Assembly: GCA_002030045.1 (NCBI GenBank)
Contig: LQBI01000031.1
Coordinates: 62,001 to 126,000, forward strand
Length of the DNA: 64,000 bases
Direction of reading: 5' to 3'
Origin: Candidatus Aegiribacteria sp. MLS_C
Lineage (GTDB): Bacteria > Fermentibacterota > Fermentibacteria > Fermentibacterales > JCC-6
A program made the position numbers and the translations under genes. Below, one piece after another: positions 18,421-28,515 of this stretch. The notes below the pieces were generated by a model. The model was not told the DNA's origin. It saw nothing but the letters and a program-made list of their open reading frames with translations, and did no database searches. How positions within the stretch are numbered: position 1 is the stretch's first letter; every line of letters begins with the position of its first letter.

Positions 18421-19629
18421 ATGCGGATTCTCGACCTGAACAGCTCCTATTCACCCAGTGGTGGCGGCATAAGGGTATACCACGAGAGAAAGCTGGAATA
18501 CTTCGCCACCGGCAGTGACCATGAATCCGCTCTTGCGGTGCCATGCAGGGAGGACGGCCTGCTGTCGCCGGGTCCTCCCAGGATCTACGGTCTGAAGTCC
18601 GTGCCACTGCTGGATTCCGGCTACAGGATGGTGGTGGGTTCCGGAGGCATATCCTCAATACTGCAGGACTACCGGCCCGATATCGTCGAGGTGGGCAGTC
18701 CGTACCTCATGCCCAGGCTTGCCAGGATCGCCCTGGGAAACTCGGGGATCCCTGTGGTCGGCTTCTACCACACCGATTTCCCCGACAGCTACGTAGGCCC
18801 CTATGCGGAAAAGTTCCTGCCGGCTCCCCTGGCGTCGCTGCTCCACCGCCTGTCCAGGGAGCACGTCCGCAGGACGTACTCCGGGATGACAGCCGTATTC
18901 GCAGCGTCCGGCTGCATGCTGGCGAAGCTGAGGGAACTGGGAGTGAGGAATCTCTTCCATACTCCTCTTGGCGTGGATACGGAAGTGTTCTCCCCGGGTG
19001 CAGCCTCGACCGAGTTCAGGAAGGAGATGGGCGTCCCGCAGGGAGGCTCGCTGGTGCTCTACCTGGCGAGACTGCACTGGGAGAAGGGCCTGGACATGCT
19101 CCTGGAAGCATATCCGCTGTTCAGGGACCCCGCAAGGCTCAAGCTTGTCATTGGCGGACAGGGACCGCACTCCCATCTCGTGGACCGGTTCATTCGGCGT
19201 TACCCGGAGGTGGCGAGGCTCCCGTTCCTTCGAGGAAGGGAGGAAGTGGCGCGGGTCATGGCTTCCTCCGACGTGTTCCTTGCGCTGGGGAGCTACGAGA
19301 CCTTCGGGCTGGCGGGTCTGGAAGCGATCTCCTGCGGAACCGTCCCCGTTTTCCCCGACAGGGGCGGCTCGGCGGAGATGGCCCGTTCTCTGGGTCTGCT
19401 CGAACCCTACGTGTGGGACAGCCCCGGCAGCCTGGCCTCCTCGGTGAGGAAGGCGACCGGACTGTCGGGACCCGAGGTATCCGGCAGGCTCAGGGAATAT
19501 GCCCTGTCGGGCCGGAGCTGGGAGGACACATTCAGGCGAATCGAGGGTTTCTACGTAATGATACTGGAGGCGTGCCGCCGCGGCCGGCCGGAGAGCCTCG
19601 TCCCGGAAGGCGACTGGTGGGAGGCATGA
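18421..19629 (+). CDS. GT4-family glycosyltransferase
   Basis: A 402-aa GT-B glycosyltransferase. The N-terminus contains the glycine turn SPSGGGIRVYHERK, the middle shows LYLARLHWEKGLDMLLEA, and the donor-binding E-x7-E motif is present in ETFGLAGLEAISCGTVPV. The resemblance is to the mannosyltransferase-like PimB/MgtA group, but sugar and acceptor cannot be read from sequence. It follows metG by 20 bases and overlaps the next gene by ATGA, so the two form a translationally coupled pair, probably acting on an envelope glycan or glycolipid. Confidence 0.85.
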   Translation: MRILDLNSSYSPSGGGIRVYHERKLEYFATGSDHESALAVPCREDGLLSPGPPRIYGLKSVPLLDSGYRMVVGSGGISSILQDYRPDIVEVGSPYLMPRLARIALGNSGIPVVGFYHTDFPDSYVGPYAEKFLPAPLASLLHRLSREHVRRTYSGMTAVFAASGCMLAKLRELGVRNLFHTPLGVDTEVFSPGAASTEFRKEMGVPQGGSLVLYLARLHWEKGLDMLLEAYPLFRDPARLKLVIGGQGPHSHLVDRFIRRYPEVARLPFLRGREEVARVMASSDVFLALGSYETFGLAGLEAISCGTVPVFPDRGGSAEMARSLGLLEPYVWDSPGSLASSVRKATGLSGPEVSGRLREYALSGRSWEDTFRRIEGFYVMILEACRRGRPESLVPEGDWWEA

Positions 19630-20360
19630 AGCGGCTGCTTCTCTCAGTCCACGATGTGACACCGGCGTACGAACCACTTCTGAGGGTGCTGGTGGAGGGG
19701 CTGGAGGACCGGGGTCTGTCGAGGTATTCAATGCTTGTGGTCCCGGACCACCGCGGTTCCTGGCCCCTGGAGGAACACTCCGGTTTCTGCCGGTGGCTCT
19801 CTGGACTGGCCGCTGAAGGAGTGGAGATGCTCCTGCACGGAATGACCCACACGGGAAGCCCCGGGGGGACCCCGGCGGAGAGGCTCAGGGCCCTTCTTTT
19901 CACAAGGGGCGAGGGCGAGTTCCTCTCCATGGGGGAAGGGGAGTCCCTGGCACTGATGGAAAATGGAAGAAGAAGGCTCAGTGAAACCGTCGGATGCGAG
20001 GTCCGGGGTTTCGTCGCCCCGGCATGGCTCTACGGCCGCGGTTCGATTGGAGCGCTGAAACATGCGGGGTTCCTGCTGGCGGAAAGCAGGTGGAGGGTCT
20101 GGAGCCCGTCACTGGGCAGGACGCTGACACGGGTACCGGTCTGCAACTACGCCGGAGGCGGAGTACTCAGAAGGGGACTGGCCGCCCTCTGGGTCAGGGC
20201 CTGCGGAGCGGTTCTTCGGGCCTCGCCGGTGGTCAGGTTCGCCCTTCATCCTGACGATGCCTCCACCCCCCGCCGGCTGGATGCCGCCATGTCGGCACTG
20301 GACAGGCTCTCACATGGCAGGTCCGCTTCCGCGCTGGGTGACCTGCTGCCTGCGCCATAA
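19626..20360 (+). CDS. DUF2334-type polysaccharide deacetylase-like protein
   Basis: The product is 244 aa from ATG 19626, overlapping the glycosyltransferase stop by four bases; a much longer open frame upstream is an out-of-frame shadow of that gene. It shows SVHDVTP near the N-terminus (the catalytic/metal Asp-containing strand), LHGMTH in the middle and FALHPDD near the end. This order is typical of DUF2334/NodB-like proteins. No signal peptide is visible. Coupling to the glycosyltransferase suggests it modifies the same glycan. Substrate unknown. Confidence 0.75.
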   Translation: MKRLLLSVHDVTPAYEPLLRVLVEGLEDRGLSRYSMLVVPDHRGSWPLEEHSGFCRWLSGLAAEGVEMLLHGMTHTGSPGGTPAERLRALLFTRGEGEFLSMGEGESLALMENGRRRLSETVGCEVRGFVAPAWLYGRGSIGALKHAGFLLAESRWRVWSPSLGRTLTRVPVCNYAGGGVLRRGLAALWVRACGAVLRASPVVRFALHPDDASTPRRLDAAMSALDRLSHGRSASALGDLLPAP

Positions 20361-20493
20361 TGTCGCGGTGCTGTCGATCCGTGTACAGACGCGCGGTATT
20401 CCCCTGTGCCCCGTCGGGCATCATTCTTGCTTATATTCGTTATGGTCCTGTGTGGATCGCGAAGGATTCTGAAGCATACGAGAGGGAGAACGG

Positions 20494-21183
20494 ATGTATC
20501 TAGGTTTTGCGGATATGAACGCGGGTTTCCTTATAATAATCGCAGCCATGTTCCTGGGGCTCTGGGCCAGGTCCAGGGTAACGGGAACCTACAGGCGCTT
20601 CAGCCAGGTGGCCACCGGCAGGGGAGTGACCGGTGCCGGGACCGCAAGGCAGATACTGGACAACTACGGTCTTCACAACATCGATGTCCAGCAGGTCGCG
20701 GGCACCCTGACCGACCACTACGATCCGAGGAGCGGCGTCCTCCGGCTCTCTCCTGGAGTCTACGGGGGCACGTCCATAGCGGCGGTGGGAGTAGCCGCCC
20801 ACGAGGCCGGACACGCGGTCCAGGATGCCATGGGATACGGTCCCTTCCGCGCAAGGCAGAAGCTGGTCCCCGTCGCCAACCTGGGCTCGCAGATGCTGTT
20901 CCCGCTCATTATCGGAGGTCTTTTCTTCAGAATAACCGAACTCTACTACATCGGTGCAGCCCTTTACGGGGCCGCCCTCCTCTTCCAGCTGGTCACGCTC
21001 CCCGTGGAGTTCGATGCCAGCAACAGGGCAGTCTCCTACCTGAGCAGGAGCGGCAGCGTGACGACCGGAGAACTCCAGGGAGTTAGAAAGGTCCTTACGG
21101 CAGCATCCTGGACCTACGTTGCGGCGGCCCTGGCGTCCCTGGGACAGATGGTCTGGCTGCTGATGGCCGGCAGGAGAAGGTAG
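20494..21183 (+). CDS. Membrane neutral zinc metallopeptidase, YugP type
   Basis: A 229-aa membrane protein starting MYLGFADMNAGFLI. An N-terminal helix is followed by a soluble segment, and the zinc site HEAGH at 103-107 extends to HEAGHAVQD. Hydrophobic helices follow at about 128-170 and 205-225. This layout matches PF04298 (Zn_peptidase_2, YugP). The physiological substrate of the family is unknown. It begins 133 bases after the preceding gene (GAGAGGGAG upstream) and abuts the site-2 protease gene, so the two membrane proteases are probably co-expressed. Confidence 0.85.
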   Translation: MYLGFADMNAGFLIIIAAMFLGLWARSRVTGTYRRFSQVATGRGVTGAGTARQILDNYGLHNIDVQQVAGTLTDHYDPRSGVLRLSPGVYGGTSIAAVGVAAHEAGHAVQDAMGYGPFRARQKLVPVANLGSQMLFPLIIGGLFFRITELYYIGAALYGAALLFQLVTLPVEFDASNRAVSYLSRSGSVTTGELQGVRKVLTAASWTYVAAALASLGQMVWLLMAGRRR

Positions 21184-21816
21184 ATGGGAGTAGAGACCCC
21201 CTTCATAATACTCCTGGTCTTCTTCAGCGTGGTCTGCCATGAGATAGCGCACGGTTACGTGGCGCTCCGGCTCGGAGACCCCACGGCCTTGAGGATGGGA
21301 AGGCTGACCTTCAATCCCGTCCCGCACATTGATCCGGTGGGGACTATCATGCTGCCTGCGTTCTTCCTGATAACGAACAGCCCCATAATGATCGCCTGGG
21401 CCAAGCCGGTGCCGGTGAATCCCGCCTTCTTCAGGAACCCCAGGCAGGGCATGATGTGGGTGGCCGCAGCGGGACCGGCCACCAACCTCGTCCTTGCCCT
21501 GCTGATGACAGGACTGCTGCACGTTGCCGGTGACGCGCTACCGGCCTTCCTGATGCACAGCCTTGCCATGGCTGCACTTATGAACATCGTGCTCATGGTC
21601 TTCAACCTGCTTCCCATACCGCCCCTCGACGGGAGCAGGATAGTGGCCAGGTTCCTCTCCAGGCAGGCCCTTGCAAGCTACCAGAGACTGGAGAGGTTCG
21701 GACTGCTGATAGTGTTCGGTCTCCTCTGGCTCGGGGTGATAGGCGACATCCTCATGCCGGCGCTCAACTTCGCCATAAGGCACCTGGAACTCTACCCCTT
21801 CCTGCCCAGGCTGTAG
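21184..21816 (+). CDS. Site-2 protease family (M50) membrane metalloprotease
   Basis: A 210-aa polytopic protein. HEIAH at 19-23 in the first helix is the HExxH zinc motif, and NLLPIPPLDGSR near residue 140 supplies the third ligand Asp. Both are diagnostic of the minimal M50B group without a PDZ domain. It starts directly after the stop of the YugP-type gene (GGAGAAGG upstream). In this group the substrate is usually a membrane protein; none can be assigned here. Confidence 0.9.
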   Translation: MGVETPFIILLVFFSVVCHEIAHGYVALRLGDPTALRMGRLTFNPVPHIDPVGTIMLPAFFLITNSPIMIAWAKPVPVNPAFFRNPRQGMMWVAAAGPATNLVLALLMTGLLHVAGDALPAFLMHSLAMAALMNIVLMVFNLLPIPPLDGSRIVARFLSRQALASYQRLERFGLLIVFGLLWLGVIGDILMPALNFAIRHLELYPFLPRL

Positions 21817-21840
21817 TGTTCCGGTCTGGAGGTGCCATTG

Positions 21841-21853
21841 CCGGGAGTCCCGG
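21841..21853 (+). terminator. Weak hairpin after the membrane protease pair
   Basis: CCGGGAGTCCCGG is a perfect 13-base palindrome (stem CCGGG, loop AGT) beginning 24 bases after the stop, followed by ATTTGCTTATT rather than a clean T run. A nearby ATTCAT...ATGAAT repeat (21862-21880) may belong to the promoter region of the next gene. Confidence 0.3.
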
Positions 21854-21937
21854 ATTTGCTTATTCATCAACATCATGAATGATGTGTAGACTCATCAACG
21901 GCCGGCTGGTACGGCTGAGCAACGATTGGATGGAGAG

Positions 21938-23434
21938 ATGACGCTGCTGATCCTGGCCTTTCTGTCAGTACACGGGAGCATCTACGACGAGACTCCCATG
22001 ACCGTCAATCCCGACCCTGACTACAGGATGGGGACCTACGAGGAATGGATGGCGGGTCAGCCCCCCTACCTGCCGCTGGAGGCGGTCACGATCGCAGGCA
22101 CCGACGGAGGACAGTTCCTGCTTGTCTTCGAGGAGGGTCTGACCGACAGTCTCACTCCCGGTCTGCTGGACCAGTGGACCTCGGACATACAGTCCGGAGG
22201 CCTGACCACCGAGGTTGTGGAGGTGAACTACAGCGCTCCTGAGGACCTGAGGGCGTTCCTGCAGGACAGGTTCTCGCAGGGAATGGAGGGCGCCGTGCTG
22301 GTGGGGGACCTGCCCGCGGCATGGTGCGCCCTGGAGGATGCAAAGAACTACCAGAGCGGCGAGACCTTCCCCGCCGACTACTTCTACATGGACCTGGACG
22401 GAACCTGGGAGGACAACTGGATAGGCTATCCCTTCATGGGGAATCCGGGCAGCGACGGTCTGTACGATACGTTCAGCGGCAGTCTCGACCCGGAGATATA
22501 CGTGGGCAGGATAAAGGTGGACAACCTGACGGCCCTGGGGGACCCGGTGGACATACTCTGCTCCTACCTGGAGAGGAACCATCAGTGGAGGCTCAACGGA
22601 GATCCCGAACCGCTGTACGCTCTCTGTTACGTCGACGATGACTGGGTGCCCTGGGCTCCCGGATATCAGGCCTCGATGCAGTACCTCTATCCTCTCACTG
22701 AACTGGTCAGCGAGGAGTCCGCCACCAACGGCACGGACTACATAGAGAACAGGGTGCCAGGGGACTACGTATGGATAAGCCCCTTCGTCCATTCCAACCC
22801 CGGAGGGCATTACTGGTCGCCGGGCCCTACCACCTACTGGGACCAGATAGTCCCCGCCCTTCCGGAGGCCCGTTTCTACAACCTCTTCGCCTGCTCGAAC
22901 TGCAGGTTCACAACCGTGCACTGCATGGGCTCGGTGTATTCCCTCTGCACCGGCAGCGGCCTGGCCGCCGTGGGCAGCACTAAGAGCGGGTCCATGCTGC
23001 AGTTCACCCCCTTCTACAGTCCCCTGGGAACGGGCAGCTCCCTGGGAGAGGCCTACATGGACTGGTGGGACTACATAGCCGCGGGAGGACTGACACCCAG
23101 CGAGAAGTCCTGGCACCTTGGAATGGTGCTGCTCGGCGATCCGTCGCTGATGCCGGCGATGCACATACTTGGGATCGGGGAAGGCAATGAAGCGGCTGTC
23201 ACGCTGAATCCGGTTCTTTCCTCCAATCCCTGCAGGGGCAGCCTGACCGTATCCTTCCCGGGAACCTCGGGAACCGTTCAGGTCTTCGACCTGTCCGGCA
23301 GGCTGACCGCTTCGGGAGCCATGACCGGATCCTCCTGCACATTGGACCTTGCTGGAGCGACCGCAGGGTCCTACCTGGTCCGGGCTTCCTCGGAAGAGGG
23401 TACGGGGACTGCGCGAATGGTTCTCCTGCGCTGA
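21938..23434 (+). CDS. Secreted C25-like cysteine protease with T9SS-type C-terminal domain
   Basis: The product is 498 aa from ATG 21938 (a TTG four codons earlier is possible). A very short hydrophobic N-terminus (MTLLILAFLSVHGS) may be a signal peptide. The central part resembles peptidase C25 (gingipain-like): VGDLPAAWC, PADYFYMDLDG, YVGRIKVDN, then HSNPGGHYW and FACSNCRFT, where the catalytic His and Cys are expected. The last ~75 residues (SSNPCRGSLTVSFPG, VQVFDLSGRL, GSYLVRA) match the Por secretion-tail fold. That tail implies export through a type IX-like system. It is monocistronic with a terminator behind it. Confidence 0.75.
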   Translation: MTLLILAFLSVHGSIYDETPMTVNPDPDYRMGTYEEWMAGQPPYLPLEAVTIAGTDGGQFLLVFEEGLTDSLTPGLLDQWTSDIQSGGLTTEVVEVNYSAPEDLRAFLQDRFSQGMEGAVLVGDLPAAWCALEDAKNYQSGETFPADYFYMDLDGTWEDNWIGYPFMGNPGSDGLYDTFSGSLDPEIYVGRIKVDNLTALGDPVDILCSYLERNHQWRLNGDPEPLYALCYVDDDWVPWAPGYQASMQYLYPLTELVSEESATNGTDYIENRVPGDYVWISPFVHSNPGGHYWSPGPTTYWDQIVPALPEARFYNLFACSNCRFTTVHCMGSVYSLCTGSGLAAVGSTKSGSMLQFTPFYSPLGTGSSLGEAYMDWWDYIAAGGLTPSEKSWHLGMVLLGDPSLMPAMHILGIGEGNEAAVTLNPVLSSNPCRGSLTVSFPGTSGTVQVFDLSGRLTASGAMTGSSCTLDLAGATAGSYLVRASSEEGTGTARMVLLR

Positions 23435-23481
23435 CCGAAGGTTTCAAGCGGGAATGACCCCGGGTCGAGCGACGACGGAGC

Positions 23482-23508
23482 GGGGGGCGGATGCCCCCCT
23501 TTCGTCAT
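23482..23508 (+). terminator. Intrinsic terminator after the C25-like protease gene
   Basis: GGGGGGC (23482-23488), loop GGAT, GCCCCCC (23493-23499), followed by TTTCGTCATTT. The flanking GACG/CGTC can extend the stem. It lies between convergent genes and probably ends the plus-strand transcript. Confidence 0.65.
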
Positions 23509-23509
23509 T

Positions 23510-25114
23510 TCAGAGCTGTATCCAGAGGGCCGGGTCCTCCGGGAGTTGTGACAGTATATCCTCGTTGATCATCATACCGTACCTGTCTTCCAGCCTGCGC
23601 ATCACGTCCACGGTTGCCTGCTCCTCGAGCCGGCTCCTGGTCATGGTCATTATGCGGTCCTGGATCTCCTCGAAGGTGGCCTCGCGCTCAGGGAAGACCT
23701 CCAGCAGCCTGAACATGCACACCTCATTCGAGGAGTACAGCTCAAGCGGCCCCAGCCAGGACAGGGTGTCCAGGGGATCCATGAGGAAGACCTCGTCCCC
23801 GTAGAACCCGGGGATCTCCGTCACTTCAAGGGGTCTGGTCATCTGGGGGTTTTCCGGGTCAGCGGCCAGCATGGGGAAACCCTCCATGCCGGCGAGACGC
23901 TCATCCCGCTGTTCCTCGGGAAGCGACATCAGGACGGTGGCGGAATCCCTGGGCATTCTCACCGCCTGGAGCGAACGGGTCTCGGGAACGGTGAGGGGTT
24001 CCTCCATGTTCTCGAAGAAGTCCCTCATGTCAGCCTCCGTTACCGTTACACCGGACGCTATGGTATCGGTGTAGAACTCCTCGGCAGCTATCTCGAGCAG
24101 ATAGACATCCCTCTCGGCTTCGAGCGAATCAAGGACTTCGGCGTGTTCCCCGGAGATGACGGAGAAGGCGTACCCGTTGTAATGGATGAGTTCGAGGAGC
24201 GTCAGGAGCCATGCGGTATCCGCGGGATCGAAGGAGGAATACCTGCCCGAATAGTAGGACATCTCATCCTGCAGGTCCCCGACGGTGATACTCCCTGTTC
24301 CCGTTTCCATGAGGATGGTCTCCTCAGAAGGCATCTGTCCCTCCCCTGTGTGGAAGCCGGCGACCGCCTCCAGGGCCGCCGTGTCAAGCAGCAGCACCTC
24401 ATCCTCGTTCAGACTGGCCATCAGTTCATCGTATTCGCGGTTGTACTCACGGTTTGCGATGTTACTTATGATGTTCCGGCGCAGAGCCGCCGTGTCCGCC
24501 ATCAAGGCGGCCATTGAGACGGAATCCGCGGTGCCGATGGAGTCCAGCCTGATGACAAGTCCCGTCCTGGAAGTCCCGGTCATACCGTTCTCCAGCGAAT
24601 CCATGAGAACGAGCATGTCCTCCGGCAGGGATGGCATGTGGACTGGACCGTAGTTCATCTCTTCCTCCGTACCCGGGTCGATGGTGAAGTAGGCCATCAC
24701 GCCCAGCCGGTCCATGAACTCGTCCACCTGCTCCTGTGTGACCGCCTCCTCCTCCGCTTCGTACAGGATCCTGCGGAATTCGACACCGATCGTCTCCCTG
24801 AGCCAGGAGTCGGCCATGGAGACCATCTCGGGATCCGTGAGGTATCCGCCGGCCTCCAGTTCCTTCTCCAGGAGGAGTCTCCTTCCGTAGGTGACTATGA
24901 ACTCCCCTACGGTATTCTCCTTCTCGGTGAATACCTCCCGCTGGTTCGGTTCCATTGCGGTCCAGGCCTCACCCAGGTCGCCGACTGTCAGAGTGTCGGC
25001 GCCCAGGACCAGCAGCCATGTGCCGCTGTGCAGCTCGGGGCCTCCGCAGGCCGCCAGGACCAGGAGCTGCAGTGTTAGAAGAGCTGCCGCAGCAATTGCG
25101 TTCGAATGTTTCAA
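23510..25114 (-). CDS. SurA/PpiC-like lipoprotein (periplasmic folding factor)
   Basis: A 534-aa protein with an N-terminal lipobox (LVLAACGG), so it is probably anchored in a membrane facing the periplasm. Residues about 40-370 are helical and acidic, like SurA N-terminal segments, with two related blocks beginning DTLTVGDL and GSITVGDL. The C-terminal part (about 380-500) has parvulin features: RSLQAVRMPRD, EITEIPGF-type spacing, ELYSSNEVCMFRLLEVFPE. Prolyl isomerase activity is uncertain because key residues are not clearly conserved. It lies 46 bases downstream of the mutase gene on the same strand. A GGGAGG occurs rather far (17 bases) before the ATG. Confidence 0.65.
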   Translation of the reverse strand: MKHSNAIAAAALLTLQLLVLAACGGPELHSGTWLLVLGADTLTVGDLGEAWTAMEPNQREVFTEKENTVGEFIVTYGRRLLLEKELEAGGYLTDPEMVSMADSWLRETIGVEFRRILYEAEEEAVTQEQVDEFMDRLGVMAYFTIDPGTEEEMNYGPVHMPSLPEDMLVLMDSLENGMTGTSRTGLVIRLDSIGTADSVSMAALMADTAALRRNIISNIANREYNREYDELMASLNEDEVLLLDTAALEAVAGFHTGEGQMPSEETILMETGTGSITVGDLQDEMSYYSGRYSSFDPADTAWLLTLLELIHYNGYAFSVISGEHAEVLDSLEAERDVYLLEIAAEEFYTDTIASGVTVTEADMRDFFENMEEPLTVPETRSLQAVRMPRDSATVLMSLPEEQRDERLAGMEGFPMLAADPENPQMTRPLEVTEIPGFYGDEVFLMDPLDTLSWLGPLELYSSNEVCMFRLLEVFPEREATFEEIQDRIMTMTRSRLEEQATVDVMRRLEDRYGMMINEDILSQLPEDPALWIQL

Positions 25115-25160
25115 GGCTGTCGAACCTCCCTTTAATTCTGTTTTGCGGCGGTGCCGTCGC

Positions 25161-26825
25161 CTAGAGGACCGTCTGGGGAGTGTACTCCCCGAAACGATCC
25201 CTGAGAACGCCGCATATCTCTCCGAGGGTTGCGTAGGAACGCACGGCGTCCAGTATGAAGGGCATCAGGTTGGCCTCCCCGGAGGCAGCCGAGTCCAGTG
25301 CCTCCAGCCTGCTCTTCACAAGCCCGTTGTCCCTGTTCTCCCTTATTTCCTCGAGTCTGCGGTACTGGGCCTGCTCCACGGCGGGGTCCACTTTCAGGAG
25401 ACCTTCGGGCGGCGGTTCGTCGATGACGTAGCTGTTGACTCCCACTACTATCCTGTCCTTCCGCTCGATCTCCCTCTGGCAGGTGTAGGCGGATTCCTGT
25501 ATCTGCCTCTGGGGATAACCCTCCTCGATTGCGTGTACCATACCTCCCAGGGCGTCGATCTTCCCTATGTGCTCGAAGGCCTGCGCCTCTATCCTGTCCG
25601 TAAGCTCCTCGATGTAGTAGCTGCCGGCCAGCGGATCCACAGTGTCTGTGACACCCGATTCGCTGGCGATGATCTGCTGGGTCCTGAGGGCTATTCTCAC
25701 TGCATGTTCGGAGGGAAGCGCCAGAGCCTCGTCCCTGCTGTTGGTGTGCAGACTCTGTGTACCTCCCAGAACCGCCGCCAGCGTCTGTACCGCCACTCTG
25801 ACTATGTTGTTGTCAGGCTGCTGGGCTGTGAGAGTGGACCCTCCGGTTTGCGTGTGGAACCTCAGCATCATGCTCCTCGGATCCTCGGCGCCGAACCTGT
25901 CCTTCATTATTCCGGCCCACATACGCCTTGCGGCCCTGAACTTGGCGACCTCCTCCAGCAGATCGTTGTGGGCGTTGAAGAAGAAACTCAGCCGGGGAGC
26001 GAATTCATCCACGTCCAGCCCGGCCCTGACGGCGGCTTCCACATATGCGATACCGTCGGCCAGGGTGAAGGCCACTTCCTGGGAAGCCGTACAACCCGCC
26101 TCCCTGATGTGGTACCCGGAAATGCTTATGGTGTTCCATCTGGGTACGCTGGTGCTGCAGAAGCTGAATATGTCTGTGATGAGACGCATGGAGTGCTCGG
26201 GCGGGAAGATGTACGTGCCCCTGGCCATGTACTCCTTCAGGATGTCGTTCTGTATGGTTCCCCGGAGCTTCCCGGCGGGGACCGACTGCTTTTCAGCAAC
26301 CGCTATGTACATGGCAAGAAGCACCGATGCAGGCGCGTTTATGGTCATGGAGGTGGAGACCGTATCCAGGGGGATACCCTCGAAGAGGACTTCCATGTCG
26401 GCCAGGCTGTCTATGGCCACCCCCACTTTCCCCACTTCTCCGGAACAGAGGGGATGGTCCGAATCGTAGCCGATCTGTGTGGGAAGGTCGAAGGCTACGG
26501 AGAGCCCGGTCTGGCCCTGCTTCAGGAGGTACCTGTACCGCTGGTTGGACTCCTCGGCGCTTCCGAAACCCGCATACTGCCGCATGGTCCAGAACCTGCC
26601 CCTGTACATGGTGGGCTGCACTCCCCTGGTATAGGGGTAATCCCCGGGGAAGCCGAGGTCCCTAAGGTATTCGTCACCGGGGTTCTCGGGGAAGTAGACC
26701 CTTTCCACCGGGTCGCCGGAACCTGTCCTGAAGACCTCCCTTCGCTCCGGGTACTTCTCCAGTACGGGTTCCAGGACGTCCCTGCGCCATTTGGCAAGTT
26801 CCTTCTCGAATCTGTTCTCACCCAT
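25161..26825 (-). CDS. Methylmalonyl-CoA mutase large (catalytic) subunit
   Basis: Interconverts succinyl-CoA and methylmalonyl-CoA with adenosylcobalamin. The 554 aa cover only the TIM-barrel substrate domain; the DxHxxG cobalamin-binding domain is absent, so a separate small subunit must exist elsewhere. The active-site Tyr is seen in TMRQYAGFG and the CoA-carboxylate-binding Arg in [10 protein letters not shown]. These residues point to methylmalonyl- rather than isobutyryl-CoA mutase (Phe and Gln there). GYHIREAG carries the cobalamin-proximal His region. It overlaps the upstream butyrate kinase gene by eight bases, implying co-transcription in a propionate/butyrate-type pathway. Confidence 0.9.
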   Translation of the reverse strand: MGENRFEKELAKWRRDVLEPVLEKYPERREVFRTGSGDPVERVYFPENPGDEYLRDLGFPGDYPYTRGVQPTMYRGRFWTMRQYAGFGSAEESNQRYRYLLKQGQTGLSVAFDLPTQIGYDSDHPLCSGEVGKVGVAIDSLADMEVLFEGIPLDTVSTSMTINAPASVLLAMYIAVAEKQSVPAGKLRGTIQNDILKEYMARGTYIFPPEHSMRLITDIFSFCSTSVPRWNTISISGYHIREAGCTASQEVAFTLADGIAYVEAAVRAGLDVDEFAPRLSFFFNAHNDLLEEVAKFRAARRMWAGIMKDRFGAEDPRSMMLRFHTQTGGSTLTAQQPDNNIVRVAVQTLAAVLGGTQSLHTNSRDEALALPSEHAVRIALRTQQIIASESGVTDTVDPLAGSYYIEELTDRIEAQAFEHIGKIDALGGMVHAIEEGYPQRQIQESAYTCQREIERKDRIVVGVNSYVIDEPPPEGLLKVDPAVEQAQYRRLEEIRENRDNGLVKSRLEALDSAASGEANLMPFILDAVRSYATLGEICGVLRDRFGEYTPQTVL

Positions 26826-27918
26826 TGCCGGACCTTTCCGCCGGGTCGTACTCCCTGGCCTGCTCCTGGCCCCTGAGGACCCTCAGTGCACCAAGAGCGA
26901 GGGCTTCCATCTCCCTTTCCCCGGGATACACCATGACCTCGGCTATGAAGGAAACCCTGTCCCTGATCCAGCCTACGAAGTTCCTGTCGTAGGCGACTCC
27001 TCCGGTTATAACGATGCCATCCACCCGGCCGGAGAGAACTGTGGACAGAGCACCTATCTCCTTGGCCACCTGGTACGCCATGGCCTCATAGACCGCCCGG
27101 TAGACCCGGTTGCCCTGTTCTATCTCGCGTTCGACCTGCAGCATGTCGTTGGTGCCGAGATACGCTACGATGCCTCCGGCACCCTTTATCATCCTCTTGA
27201 TCTCGCCGTGGGTCTTTTTTCCGCTGAAACAGAGGTCCACAAGGTCTCCGACCGGGAGGCCGCCGGATCTCTCCGGAGTGAAGGGACCGTCGCCGTTCAG
27301 GGCGTTGTTGACGTCGATGATGCGACCCCTGCTATGGGCGCCCACGGAGATCCCGCCTCCGAGGTGCACGACTATGAGGTTCAGATCGTCGTAGTTCCTT
27401 CCAAGGTCCGCCGAGGCCTTCCTGGCCACGGCTTTCTGGTTGAGGGCGTGCAGGATGGATCTCCTGGGGATATCCGGGTGGCCTGAATACCTGGCTATGT
27501 CCTCCATCTCGTCAACCACCACCGGATCGACTATGAAGGCTGGACAGCCAGCCAGCCTGGCAAGCTCCTTCGCTATCGGGGCACCGAGGTTGGAAACGTG
27601 CTCCCCCTGGACACCCCTGCGCAGGTCCTCTATGAGCCATTCGCCCACGGAGTATGTGCCTCCCTCTATGGGGTAGACCACGCCTCCGCGGCCCACTATG
27701 CCGTCGAACGAAGCGATCTCGAAACCGGCCTTTTCCAGTTCCCCCAGGATCACGCTCTCCCTGAAATCGTACTGGTCGAAGATATGCTCGAAACCTGCGA
27801 GTTCCTCGCTGGAATGCGATATCTTCGTGGACCACGTCTCATTCTCGTCGTCGAAAACGGATATCTTCGTAGAGGTGGAACCCGGGTTGATGGCAAGTAT
27901 CCTGATACTATCTGACAT
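26818..27918 (-). CDS. buk: Butyrate kinase
   Basis: Makes butyrate and ATP from butyryl phosphate and ADP, the energy-yielding last step of butyrate fermentation. The 366-aa product is of family length. ASKHA-fold motifs are [10 protein letters not shown] near the N-terminus, [10 protein letters not shown] in the middle and [11 protein letters not shown] before the C-terminus. Branched-chain acyl phosphates are possible substrates. The partner phosphate butyryltransferase is at 32394, 4.5 kb away in the opposite orientation rather than adjacent as in clostridia. The mutase gene follows with an 8-bp overlap. Confidence 0.93.
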   Translation of the reverse strand: MSDSIRILAINPGSTSTKISVFDDENETWSTKISHSSEELAGFEHIFDQYDFRESVILGELEKAGFEIASFDGIVGRGGVVYPIEGGTYSVGEWLIEDLRRGVQGEHVSNLGAPIAKELARLAGCPAFIVDPVVVDEMEDIARYSGHPDIPRRSILHALNQKAVARKASADLGRNYDDLNLIVVHLGGGISVGAHSRGRIIDVNNALNGDGPFTPERSGGLPVGDLVDLCFSGKKTHGEIKRMIKGAGGIVAYLGTNDMLQVEREIEQGNRVYRAVYEAMAYQVAKEIGALSTVLSGRVDGIVITGGVAYDRNFVGWIRDRVSFIAEVMVYPGEREMEALALGALRVLRGQEQAREYDPAERSGNG

Positions 27919-27977
27919 TCTTCTCCCATCTGAATATGCTTGTATTGATGGACCAGCATGCCTGCTCGATACGGCAT

Positions 27978-28006
27978 AAACTAATTCGAGGCAGAGGGAA
28001 TGCCAA
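27978..28006 (-). promoter_or_regulatory. Possible promoter of the buk-mutase operon
   Basis: On the minus strand, TTGGCA (complement of 28001-28006), a 17-base spacer and TAGTTT (complement of 27978-27983), about 60 bases before the buk ATG. The -10 is poor. It overlaps the 5' end of the divergent gene at 28011. Confidence 0.3.
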
Positions 28007-28010
28007 TTAT

Positions 28011-28445
28011 ATGAAAAAAGGCAACTTCGCGGTGATCGAAGCGCTGAAGGTGGTATTCAGGCAGATCGGCAGGCTGGGGGAGGGGTTCCGGATAGAGAAG
28101 GAGGAGGCCCTTTCCGGCGAAGGGGACCTGACCCTGGAGGATCTCCGCGAACGTTCGAAGACCCGTTACAGGCTGGAACTGGCTGAACTCGTGCGGGAGA
28201 CTCAGCGCCTCCGCAGGAGCATCGACCGGCTGCAGCCCGCCATGGAGGAAGCGGAGGACCTGGTCGATTCCTGCCTCAGGGCAGCTGAGGAGCTTAGAAT
28301 GCACCTTGTGTCCGCTCCCAACAGGCTGATCCGGGCGATATCGGCTGCGGACGGTTCCCTGGAGCGGGAAGATACCGTTCAGGGCAACACCCCCGATCAG
28401 GATGATGGTTCCGTTCTGGACAGTACATCCGGGACCGGGGACTGA
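28011..28445 (+). CDS. Hypothetical coiled-coil protein
   Basis: The product is 144 aa from ATG 28011 (MKKGNFAVIEALKVVFRQ); the in-frame sequence before it has no protein character. The middle (about 45-105) is heptad-like and charged (RSKTRYRLELAELVRETQRLRRSIDRL), and the C-terminus is acidic and disordered. No signal peptide or membrane helix. AGGGA lies about 11 bases upstream. It lies 70 bases before aspS and may be co-transcribed. I do not recognise a family. Confidence 0.55.
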   Translation: MKKGNFAVIEALKVVFRQIGRLGEGFRIEKEEALSGEGDLTLEDLRERSKTRYRLELAELVRETQRLRRSIDRLQPAMEEAEDLVDSCLRAAEELRMHLVSAPNRLIRAISAADGSLEREDTVQGNTPDQDDGSVLDSTSGTGD

Positions 28446-28515
28446 ACCTCGTCCCCGCGAGGTCATCACAGGCTATATTACGCAGACACCCGGCATGGAA
28501 CCTGAAAGGAATCAG

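Noticed and set aside
18543-19625. Long open frame joined to the deacetylase
   Set aside because: It is an out-of-frame shadow of the GT4 gene; homology begins only at the ATG at 19626.
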